A DNA stretch of 5,826 nt from Candidatus Methanomethylophilaceae archaeon (GCA_007116915.1 SKHQ01000061.1:1-5826), one strand, 5' to 3'; shown: positions 1 through 5,726, numbered from the stretch's first letter. Program-made: numbers and translations. The notes: generated by a model not told the origin, from the letters alone.

Positions 1-112
1 ACTCATCAAACAGTACAACCAGAGCAAGAAGATGATGAAGGGCATGATGGGCAACCGTAAGATGCGCAAGCAGCTGATGAAACAGATGCAGAGCGGTGAC
101 CTGGGGCTCTGA
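1..112 (+). CDS. srp54: C-terminal end of signal recognition particle 54 kDa protein (5'-truncated)
   Basis: The reading frame is open from the window edge (first full codon at base 2) to a TGA at 110-112 and gives about 36 residues. They are very rich in Met and Lys (LIKQYNQSKKMM, then KGMMGNRKMRKQLMKQM) and end in GDLGL. This matches the end of the methionine-rich M domain of archaeal SRP54, the GTPase subunit that binds SRP RNA and the signal sequences of nascent membrane and secreted proteins. Only the tail is present, so the GTPase domain cannot be checked. The next gene starts 1 base after the stop, so the two are probably co-transcribed. Another Met-rich basic protein is possible but less likely. 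Confidence 0.82.
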   Translation, partial: LIKQYNQSKKMMKGMMGNRKMRKQLMKQMQSGDLGL

Positions 113-113
113 C

Positions 114-701
114 ATGAGACGCTTCGTCATCGTCGGCCACCGTGCCTCAACAACCGGGGATTTCAAACTCGATGACATTTGCGGCGGAGCTGGTCGCATG
201 GATATCCTCATCCGTTGCATCAACTCATCGTTCTTCCTATCACATTCACTTCGCAAGGACGTGGAGGCCTTTTTGATCCTACAAGGTGGCGAAGATGCTC
301 CCAAGACTCTGCGTTTCAAAGGGGACGAGTTGCGGTATCTCAATCCCGACGAGAGAAGTACCGCCTCACTGATCCGCAACGCTTTGTTGAAGAAACTCGG
401 TGAATCGGAGATCAACGCCTCTCCCGGGATATACGTGTCCCGTCGCGGACTCCGTGAAGTGTTGTCTTCCTTGGTGGAGTGCGGCGAGATCGTATATCTC
501 AAAGAAGAGGGAGAAGATATCAGGGAGGCGGAACTCCCGGAGGACATCATATTTGTCCTCGGTGACGACCGTGACCTCAGTGAGGATGAGGAGCGGGTTC
601 TGAAAGAGCATGCGGACCGCAGCTTTTGCCTCGGTCCGATATCATATCATAGCGACCATTGCATCACCATCGCCCAGAACGAGATGGACCGCAGGGTCTG
701 A
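114..701 (+). CDS. trmY: tRNA (pseudouridine(54)-N1)-methyltransferase TrmY
   Basis: This 195-residue protein matches the archaeal TrmY family (formerly DUF358), a SPOUT-class enzyme that uses S-adenosylmethionine to convert pseudouridine-54 in the tRNA T-loop to N1-methylpseudouridine. The N-terminus MRRFVIVGHRASTTGDFKL is the family signature. The C-terminal part carries the trefoil-knot SAM-binding pattern: FVLGDDRDLSEDEE (about 147-160) followed by LGPISYHSDHCITIAQNEMDRR (about 173-194). Length is typical for the family. An upstream in-frame GTG at 96 would add six residues and overlap srp54, but the family begins at MRRF, so the ATG at 114 is chosen. The gene follows the srp54 stop by 1 base and seems to be read from the same upstream promoter. 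Its product would act on tRNAs such as the tRNA-Ser at the right end of the window. Confidence 0.95.
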   Translation: MRRFVIVGHRASTTGDFKLDDICGGAGRMDILIRCINSSFFLSHSLRKDVEAFLILQGGEDAPKTLRFKGDELRYLNPDERSTASLIRNALLKKLGESEINASPGIYVSRRGLREVLSSLVECGEIVYLKEEGEDIREAELPEDIIFVLGDDRDLSEDEERVLKEHADRSFCLGPISYHSDHCITIAQNEMDRRV

Positions 702-713
702 ACAAGAAAACAC

Positions 714-719
714 TTTAAG
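714..719 (+). promoter_or_regulatory. Candidate archaeal TATA box (TTTAAG) for the 742-5302 gene run
   Basis: In the 40-base gap after trmY, the AT-rich stretch AAGAAAACACTTTAAGC contains TTTAAG at 714-719, preceded by a purine-rich stretch that could serve as a BRE. The box centre lies about 26 bases before the ATG at 742, the usual distance from an archaeal TATA box to the transcription start. Transcription would then start at or next to the start codon, giving a leaderless mRNA; no Shine-Dalgarno sequence is visible before this ATG. The box is a weak match to the TTTATATA consensus, so this is inference from position and composition. Confidence 0.45.
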
Positions 720-740
720 CTATCCTGTCGTTGCGATAGC
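719..740. repeat. Inverted repeat GCTATC-N10-GATAGC between TATA box and start codon
   Basis: Perfect 6-base arms (719-724 and 735-740) flank a 10-base spacer. The right arm ends 1 base before the ATG at 742, and the left arm touches the candidate TATA box. A dyad that spans the predicted transcription start could be an operator for a repressor, with half-sites about 1.5 helical turns apart. If transcribed it could instead form a weak hairpin. Arms of this length can also arise by chance, so the role is unproven. Confidence 0.4.
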
Positions 741-741
741 G

Positions 742-930
742 ATGGTGGAGAGAATACCCCAACACCGCCACTGCCAATCTTGCGGCAAGGCTTTCACAGG
801 CAAGGATGTTTTCTGCAACGATGTCTGCAAAGGGCAGAGTACGCAAAATGTGAAATCGAAGAAACGCCAGCTGATGATGTTGTGGGGAATATCCGCAATG
901 GTCCTGGTGGCCTTCCTGTGGGTGATGTGA
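742..930 (+). CDS. Small zinc-ribbon protein with C-terminal membrane anchor (DUF2116-like)
   Basis: This 62-residue protein has two visible parts. A compact zinc ribbon holds four cysteines at 11, 14, 25 and 29 (HCQSCGKAF, then FCNDVC; spacing CX2C-X10-CX3C). A basic linker (KSKKRQ, 38-43) is followed by a hydrophobic segment at about 44-62 (LMMLWGISAMVLVAFLWVM) that reaches the C-terminus. This looks like a tail-anchored protein with the zinc ribbon in the cytoplasm. The layout resembles the short archaeal DUF2116 proteins, whose function is unknown. Start choice: the ATG at 742 sits just after the candidate promoter and dyad and leaves only a short N-terminus before the ribbon. It is the first gene of the run; its TGA (928-930) shares one base with the next ATG. 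Confidence in the gene is good, but no function can be assigned. Confidence 0.75.
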   Translation: MVERIPQHRHCQSCGKAFTGKDVFCNDVCKGQSTQNVKSKKRQLMMLWGISAMVLVAFLWVM

Positions 931-1865
931 TGCACGTCGCGTTAGGAGGAACCTTCAACGTCCTGCACGCAGGCCATATAACTCTTTTCGAAAAGGCATT
1001 CCAGATAGCTGACTGTCTTTTCGTCGGTATATGTTCCGATGAGTTCGCTTCCGGCAATCGTGGTAAGGTCAATTCGTTGAAAGAGCGGATGGATGCGGTC
1101 ATCGCCTTCTTGGATGCATGGGGCGGAAGATACGAGATATGCGTCATCGACGACCCGTACGGCCCCGCTGTGGATATGGACGACCTCGATGCCATTGTGG
1201 TATCCGAAGAGACGGAGGAGAATGCCAAGGCCATAAACGCCATCCGGTTGAGCAAGGGCCTTTATCCTTTACAGATCAAGACCGTGCCTATGCTCACGGA
1301 CAAGGGCGGCGAGCGCATCAGCTCCAGTTCGATACTGTCTGCAAGGTTGAGGGTCTGTGTCGGAAGTGAGAACCCTATCAAAGTCCAGGCGGTCCGTGCG
1401 GTCATGGAGCGCATATACGGTACGTTCGAGTTGAGCTGTTTCCCCGCTGACAACGGGATAGGGGACCAGCCTATCGGCGATGAGACCATCGAAGGTGCCC
1501 GTAACCGCGCATTGGCGGCCTTACAGGATAACGACCTCGGCGTCGGCATCGAGGCCGGTGTCTTCGAGATGCTGGACGGTCTTTATGATATCCAATATTG
1601 TGCCGTAGTCGACCGTGACGGTCACATCACATACGGTGCTGGTCCGGCATTCCGCTATCCTGACAGGGTGGCCGGGGAGGTCCGTAACGGCCTTTCAGTG
1701 GGTCAGTCATTCCCCAAGGTCTATGGGACTGAGGCCCTGGGACGTTCCAAAGGGGCCATAGGCTTCCTGAGCGAAGGCATCCTCGATCGTCAGAGACTGA
1801 CCGAGCAGTCCGTATTCGCCGCGATGGTCCCCCGCATAAGGAAGGACCTCTATGACGAGGAATAA
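930..1865 (+). CDS. coaD: Bifunctional phosphopantetheine adenylyltransferase / inosine-xanthosine triphosphatase fusion
   Basis: This 311-residue protein carries two enzymes. Residues 1 to about 138 are a nucleotidyltransferase with the GTFN-VLHAGH motif (7-16, HxGH at 13-16) and the ISSSSI motif (130-135). This is the archaeal-type phosphopantetheine adenylyltransferase, which makes dephospho-CoA from ATP and 4'-phosphopantetheine. Residues about 140-311 match the YjjX/DUF84 NTPase family, which hydrolyses ITP and XTP to keep damaged purines out of RNA and DNA: VGSENPIKVQAV (144-155), DQPIGDETIEGARNRA (179-194), GVGIEAGV (204-211) and GTEALGRSKGAIGFL (266-280). The same fusion is annotated in Thermoplasma relatives. 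The ATG at 930 is chosen because the conserved LGGTFN strand follows at once and it overlaps the preceding TGA by one base; longer in-frame starts have no family support. It overlaps the downstream dehydrogenase gene by 14 bases. Confidence 0.93.
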   Translation: MHVALGGTFNVLHAGHITLFEKAFQIADCLFVGICSDEFASGNRGKVNSLKERMDAVIAFLDAWGGRYEICVIDDPYGPAVDMDDLDAIVVSEETEENAKAINAIRLSKGLYPLQIKTVPMLTDKGGERISSSSILSARLRVCVGSENPIKVQAVRAVMERIYGTFELSCFPADNGIGDQPIGDETIEGARNRALAALQDNDLGVGIEAGVFEMLDGLYDIQYCAVVDRDGHITYGAGPAFRYPDRVAGEVRNGLSVGQSFPKVYGTEALGRSKGAIGFLSEGILDRQRLTEQSVFAAMVPRIRKDLYDEE

Positions 1866-3444
1866 ACTGGTCGGGAACAAACCTACTCCTGACCTTTCTA
1901 AAGTCAAGGTGTTGGAGGGAAATGCGGTCAGTGCCTACCTCCAGGATGAATCGAAGTTGACCGGCTTTGCGGAGAGGGTGTTCATTCCTTGTGATGAGAA
2001 TGGAATGTCCTCGGTTCTGAACCATGCCACAGAAAAAAAAGTACCAGTCACGGTCAGCGCCCGCCGGACAGGTGTTGTCGGCGGTGCCGTCCCCGAGGGA
2101 GGATGGATTCTTTCACTGGAGGGCATGGACAAGGTGGTCGGCATCGGAGAGGACGATAATGGTTTTTACATCCAAGTGGAGCCGAACGCCACATTGCGGC
2201 AGATTGATGATATTTTGAGATACGGAAGATATGAGGGCCTTGAAGACCTCACACCAAACGCCATATCACGCCTCAAGAAGGAAGGTAGGCATTTCTATCC
2301 CGTTGACCCCACCGAATCCAATGCTTCGCTCGGGGCCAATGCCGCCTGTAACTCGTCGGGATCAAGGTCATATCGATACGGCCCTACACGGGATTGGATT
2401 CGGAGATTGCGGGCGGTACTGGCTGACGGCACCGTCTTGGACATCCAAAGGGGCAGGGTGTTCGCGGAGAACGGTACATTCATATTGGATTATGATGGAG
2501 AAGAAGTGGTGGATATACCGGCGTATGAATTCAACAGCGGGGTGAAGAACTCGGCCGGGATATTCTCCACAGAAGGGATGGATGCCATAGACCTGTTCAT
2601 AGGTTCCGAGGGCATCTTGGGCGCGATATCGCTTCTTGAGTTACGTCTCATACCTTGGAGGCCTGTGCTGTCCTGCATGGCCTTCGTTCCGGATGATGAT
2701 GCGGCATTGATGTTGATAGACCATCTGAAAAACCTCGATCACGGTCCAGAGCTGATAGAGTTCATCGATGAAAACGGCATCAGGATGATCAAAGGCGAAC
2801 GCGAAGAGGGATGTCTTTTCTCCAACATGCCTGAATTCCCGTTGTTCCCCGCTGCGGCGGTGATGTTCGACTTCCAGTTGGATGATTCATTAGAACCGAT
2901 GATGGAAGAAATCGGTTCTTTACTCGAAACCTTAGGTTCCAGTCTCGATAACACATGGTGCGCCCATGAGGAAAGGGAGAGGGAGCGTTTCCGTTCATTC
3001 CGACATGCCATACCGGAGGCCGTATTCTCTTACATCGCATCTCGTAAATTGCACCATCCAGAGATGCACAAGATGGGTACTGACATCAGTGTGCCCGACG
3101 AATCATCTGCAGAGATGATGGGATATTACCGGAAAATGATCGCAGCATCAGGCCTACGGACGGTGATGTTCGGCCATTTGGGGGACAATCATCCCCACCT
3201 CGAACTACTGATGGAGGATATGGAGGATTATGAGAAGGCGGACAGACTCTGTCACAACCTTGCGGAAAAGGCTGTAAGTCTGGGAGGATGCCCCAGTGCC
3301 GAACATGGCGTGGGACGGTTGAAGAGAAGATACCTGGAAATGATGTACGATGAAGTGCAGATACAGGACATGAAAAGGTTGAAGAGGCAATTCGATCGGC
3401 GAGGGGTACTGAACTCCGGAGTTCTGCTGGAGGCAGGTAGATGA
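1852..3444 (+). CDS. FAD-linked 2-hydroxyacid dehydrogenase (GlcD / D-lactate dehydrogenase type)
   Basis: This 530-residue flavoprotein belongs to the VAO/PCMH fold. The FAD-binding half shows the pyrophosphate loop VSARRTGVVGGAVP (68-81), FYPVDPTESNASLGANAACN (148-167), RYGPTRDWI (175-183), VKNSAGI (231-237) and GSEGILGAI (251-259). The C-terminal FAD-oxidase domain shows KMGTDISVP (407-415), FGHLGDNHPHLEL (440-452) and EHGVG (484-488), ending in FDRRGVLNSG. In D-lactate, D-2-hydroxyglutarate and glycolate dehydrogenases the two His of GHxGD...H (here H442, H449) and the Glu of EHGxG (E484) hold a divalent metal that positions the 2-hydroxyacid, so this is probably a working enzyme. It is longer than typical GlcD (about 460-500), with extra sequence near 120-147 and 200-230. 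No Fe-S domain is visible. A weak SD (GGAAGGA, 1840-1846) lies inside the previous gene; the ATGA junction with etfB implies a shared complex. Substrate is unknown. Confidence 0.93.
   Translation: MTRNKLVGNKPTPDLSKVKVLEGNAVSAYLQDESKLTGFAERVFIPCDENGMSSVLNHATEKKVPVTVSARRTGVVGGAVPEGGWILSLEGMDKVVGIGEDDNGFYIQVEPNATLRQIDDILRYGRYEGLEDLTPNAISRLKKEGRHFYPVDPTESNASLGANAACNSSGSRSYRYGPTRDWIRRLRAVLADGTVLDIQRGRVFAENGTFILDYDGEEVVDIPAYEFNSGVKNSAGIFSTEGMDAIDLFIGSEGILGAISLLELRLIPWRPVLSCMAFVPDDDAALMLIDHLKNLDHGPELIEFIDENGIRMIKGEREEGCLFSNMPEFPLFPAAAVMFDFQLDDSLEPMMEEIGSLLETLGSSLDNTWCAHEERERERFRSFRHAIPEAVFSYIASRKLHHPEMHKMGTDISVPDESSAEMMGYYRKMIAASGLRTVMFGHLGDNHPHLELLMEDMEDYEKADRLCHNLAEKAVSLGGCPSAEHGVGRLKRRYLEMMYDEVQIQDMKRLKRQFDRRGVLNSGVLLEAGR
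3429..3433 (+). promoter_or_regulatory. Ribosome binding site of etfB (GGAGG)
   Basis: GGAGG lies 7 bases before the ATG at 3441 and inside the end of the dehydrogenase gene. It fixes the etfB start at the ATGA overlap and shows that etfB can be initiated on its own as well as by coupling. Confidence 0.75.
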
Positions 3445-4214
3445 GAATCCTCCTCCTGGTTAAACAGGTGCCGGATGTCTCGGTGTCGGGTATGGAGGAC
3501 GGCAAGGTTCCGAGAGGTGGACCATCCGTACTCAACCCCCAATGCGAATACGCTCTGGACGCTGCAATCGGATTGAAGGAAGATGGTGATGAGGTCGTCG
3601 CGGTATGCATGGGACCTCCATCGGCAAGAGAGTCTTTGTTCAGATGTCTTGAACTCGGTGCAGACCGGGCCTATCATCTCTGCGACCCGGATTTCGCCGG
3701 TTCCGACGTATGGGCCACCGCCAAGACGCTAGCCCGACTGGTCACAGACAAAGAGTCAGATTTCGATTACATTCTCTGCGGTCAGAGGGCCGCCGACGGT
3801 GAAACCGGCCAGGTCCCCAGTATGGTGGCCGAATTGATAGGAATCCCTCAGGTGGTTGGTTGCTACCGATTCAGCAGGGAAAAGGGTTCGTTGCATGTCT
3901 GGCGCGAGAGGTCGGGTTGGATTGAACGTTTCGAGCTGGAGCCGAAAGCACTCGTGGCAGTCGAGAAAGGTTGTAACGTCCACCGTTTGCCGAGCATCAG
4001 CGATTTCCTGGGTGCAAGAAAAAAAGACCTGATGACCATCTCTCGCACGGATATCTCAATAGAGAGGGAAGAATGCGGCCTCAATGGTTCACACACCGTG
4101 GTGAAGAAGGTCCATGTCCTAACTTCATCGAGGGAAGGTATCAAGTTACACTTGGATGATACTTCATTCGCCATTGATACGGTCTTAGAGGCCGTGAGGA
4201 GGCGTGAACCATGA
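3441..4214 (+). CDS. etfB: Electron transfer flavoprotein beta subunit, bifurcating-type features
   Basis: This 257-residue protein is the EtfB subunit that, with EtfA, shuttles electrons between a flavin dehydrogenase and its partners. Visible signatures are LLVKQVPD (5-12), VLNPQCEYALDAAIGLK (30-46), VVAVCMGPPSARESL (52-66), GADRAYHLCDPDFAGSD (73-89), LCGQRAADGETGQVPSMVAE (112-131), IGIPQV and a late GSHTVVKKV (216-224). The CGxQAxDGDT-like stretch (here CGQRAADGET) and FAGSD resemble EtfBs of the flavin-based bifurcating/confurcating class, which bind FAD and NAD(H) here, rather than the AMP-binding mitochondrial type. This class call comes from motifs only. The gene overlaps the dehydrogenase by 4 bases and etfA by 4 bases (ATGA at both junctions), which supports one stoichiometric complex. 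Confidence 0.95.
   Translation: MRILLLVKQVPDVSVSGMEDGKVPRGGPSVLNPQCEYALDAAIGLKEDGDEVVAVCMGPPSARESLFRCLELGADRAYHLCDPDFAGSDVWATAKTLARLVTDKESDFDYILCGQRAADGETGQVPSMVAELIGIPQVVGCYRFSREKGSLHVWRERSGWIERFELEPKALVAVEKGCNVHRLPSISDFLGARKKDLMTISRTDISIEREECGLNGSHTVVKKVHVLTSSREGIKLHLDDTSFAIDTVLEAVRRREP
4198..4202 (+). promoter_or_regulatory. Ribosome binding site of etfA (GGAGG), decides the start
   Basis: GGAGG, within GAGGAGG, ends 8 bases before the ATG at 4211. It supports translation from 4211 and therefore inclusion of the unusual cysteine-rich N-terminus of EtfA, rather than a start at a later Met such as residue 36 or 41. Confidence 0.75.
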
Positions 4215-5302
4215 AAGACGATTCCTGTTCAACCTGCCCTACCAAATCATCCTGTGCCGGAGGCTGCCAACGTTCCGAGGCGGAGTTGGCAGAGATGTAC
4301 GACCTCGAAGCTGACATGAGCGAGGGCCACATGATCTGGGTCGAATTGGATTATACTGAAGGAAATCCGACTTTGAAGGATGTCAGTAAGCAACTCCTCG
4401 GCAAAGCCAGGTCTTTCGATGACCAAAGGGTCATCGGCATATTGTTCGGTCCGGAGAGTGCCAGAAATGCCGCTCGTGAAGCATTCAGCTACGGAGCTGA
4501 CACGATCTATCATGTCCGTCACAATTCATTCACTGATTTCCATCTCGAGAGTTTCACCGCCGGGCTGACTGCTGTGGTGGAGAGAGTGAAACCGAACACC
4601 CTGATACTCGCCGCTAGCGATGAAGGTAGAGAACTAGGTCCGAGAACAGCCGCCAGGATGGGCGTGGGTATCACCGCTGACTGTACGGATTTAGAGATGG
4701 ATAAAGGCGTCCTCAGAATGACACGCCCCACATTCGGCGGAAAGTTAATGGCCACCATATTAAGCAACACCAGGCCGCAGATGGCTACGGTAAGGCCGGG
4801 AGCGTTCCCCCTACCTGAAGTGGAAGAGGGCAGGCGTGGAACAGTTATAAACTGGCCAATGAACCCGGCACCCAGTATAGAACCGCTGGAAAGTGTCGCA
4901 GCGGAGGAGGGAGCGTGTCTGACGGATGCGGAACTGATAATCTCCGTGGGTGGAGGCATCGGCAACCTCAGGAATCTGGAAATGGCCAAAGAGATTGCGG
5001 ATAAGTTGGGAGCGGAGATGGCCTGCTCCCGAAACGTGGTGGAGAAGGGATGGATGGAACAAGACCGCCAGGTCGGCCAGACTGGCAACGTCGTCAAACC
5101 GAAAGTATACCTTGCCCTGGGAATATCCGGCGCGGTCCAACATCAGACCGGCATGTCAGGATCGCAGAGGATCATTGCCATCAACAACGACCCTGATGCC
5201 GCGATACATCAGATAGCCAATGTCAGTATCATAGGCGATGTCGGTGAGTTTTTACAAAGGCTTCTGAAAAGATTGGATGAAGAGAAAGCCGCTGAAATCT
5301 GA
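4211..5302 (+). CDS. etfA: Electron transfer flavoprotein alpha subunit with N-terminal four-cysteine motif
   Basis: This 363-residue protein is EtfA, whose C-terminal domain binds FAD. Family signatures are GRELGPRTAARMGVGITADC (139-158), TRPTFGGKLMATI (171-183), NTRPQMATVRPGAFPLPE (186-203), SVGGGIGN (245-252), ACSRNVVEKGWM (271-282) and the FAD-binding run RQVGQTGNVVKPKVYLALGI (286-305) followed by SGAVQH (306-311) and INND (324-327). RPQMATVRPG and VGQTG are shared with bifurcating ETFs. Unusually, residues 1-19 contain C6, C9, C15 and C19 (CX2CX5CX3C). The bacterial lactate partner LctC has a ferredoxin domain here; this short motif could bind one Fe-S cluster instead, resembling the CX2CX5C element of NBP35-type proteins. 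That role is inference. The ATGA overlap with etfB and a good SD fix the start. It is the last gene of the plus-strand run and ends 4 bases from a convergent gene. Confidence 0.95.
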   Translation: MKDDSCSTCPTKSSCAGGCQRSEAELAEMYDLEADMSEGHMIWVELDYTEGNPTLKDVSKQLLGKARSFDDQRVIGILFGPESARNAAREAFSYGADTIYHVRHNSFTDFHLESFTAGLTAVVERVKPNTLILAASDEGRELGPRTAARMGVGITADCTDLEMDKGVLRMTRPTFGGKLMATILSNTRPQMATVRPGAFPLPEVEEGRRGTVINWPMNPAPSIEPLESVAAEEGACLTDAELIISVGGGIGNLRNLEMAKEIADKLGAEMACSRNVVEKGWMEQDRQVGQTGNVVKPKVYLALGISGAVQHQTGMSGSQRIIAINNDPDAAIHQIANVSIIGDVGEFLQRLLKRLDEEKAAEI

Positions 5303-5306
5303 TTGT

Positions 5307-5714
5307 TCATATCCTTGACGCCTTGCGTAGCGCACGGTCAAGGGCCTGGATATCGAGCTCACGGTATATCGATACCACGCGGTGGTCTCTATCCAAAACG
5401 ATCAATGAGAAATCTGCGATATCCTTCTGGAGCGAGCTCAGCACCTCACCGACATCATCCGAAAGCATCTTCATCCGGCTGCCGAGCGTTTTCCTCAGAG
5501 AGACCATCGCATCACAGGGAAGGTCGGAGATGACGATTATCGGGGCATTCATCATCATGGCCTTGGCATGACGGGACTCCAGGATCTGCAAGATATCAGG
5601 GCGATCGCCAGAGACATATGCCAGTATCCATTTGAGACCCAGCATCTCCTCGCTTCGGAAAACATCACCACCCTCATCTGGCAGCTCGAAGAAAGGAATC
5701 TTGACAGCATCCAT
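5307..5714 (-). CDS. Small thioredoxin-fold / peroxiredoxin-like protein without the peroxidatic cysteine
   Basis: This 135-residue protein starts at the ATG whose complement is 5712-5714 and ends with TGA at 5307-5309. The N-terminus VKIPFFELPDEGGDVFRSEE resembles the APDFxLPDxxG start of AhpC/TSA and BCP peroxiredoxins. It is followed by a beta strand (KWILAYV, 28-34), an alpha helix and a second strand (PIIVISD, 58-64). The late FSLIVLDRDHRVVSIYRELD (102-121) resembles the peroxiredoxin strand-turn-strand. The position where the peroxidatic Cys would follow the first strand reads SGDRPDILQ. The only cysteine is C67 in DLPCDAM, so peroxidase activity is doubtful; a binding or regulatory role is possible. 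A longer frame back to 5792 would run through the tRNA gene and is rejected. A GGGTGA ribosome site lies 4 bases upstream. The fold assignment is moderate and the function unknown. Confidence 0.65.
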   Translation of the reverse strand: MDAVKIPFFELPDEGGDVFRSEEMLGLKWILAYVSGDRPDILQILESRHAKAMMMNAPIIVISDLPCDAMVSLRKTLGSRMKMLSDDVGEVLSSLQKDIADFSLIVLDRDHRVVSIYRELDIQALDRALRKASRI

Positions 5715-5726
5715 CAGGTCACCCTG
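5715..5726 (-). promoter_or_regulatory. Ribosome binding site inside a small dyad (CAGG-GTGA-CCTG)
   Basis: On the minus strand, the 12 bases directly before the ATG at 5714 read CAGGGTGACCTG. The GGGTGA core (5724-5719) matches the 3' part of the archaeal Shine-Dalgarno and is 4 bases from the start codon, which supports this start. The same bases form a 4-pair stem (CAGG/CCTG) with a GTGA loop of the GNRA type, so the ribosome site could be partly masked. The stem is short. Confidence 0.5.

Noticed and set aside
96..113. GTG start for trmY six codons upstream
   Set aside because: It overlaps the srp54 end, and the TrmY family begins at MRRFVIVGH, encoded from 114.
735..741. GCGATAG before the zinc-ribbon start as a ribosome binding site
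   Set aside because: It has no GGAGG or GGTGA match; the bases are better explained as the right arm of the inverted repeat in a leaderless arrangement.
794..1255. 153-codon minus-strand frame opposite the coaD region
   Set aside because: It covers both the zinc-ribbon gene and the nucleotidyltransferase motifs in antisense and shows no domain of its own.
2033..2040. Run of eight A in the dehydrogenase gene (and seven A at 4019-4025 in etfB) as a programmed frameshift site
   Set aside because: Both runs encode Lys-Lys in intact frames, and no alternative frame continues into a meaningful product or is followed by an evident structure.
3086..3610. 174-codon open frame on the minus strand across the dehydrogenase/etfB junction
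   Set aside because: It lies antisense to two genes with clear family motifs, its translation is rich in Pro, Ser and Arg without a recognisable domain, and it has no start context.
4519..5097. 192-codon open frame on the minus strand within etfA
   Set aside because: Antisense shadow of strongly conserved EtfA sequence; the translation shows no domain, only codon-complement hydrophobic runs.
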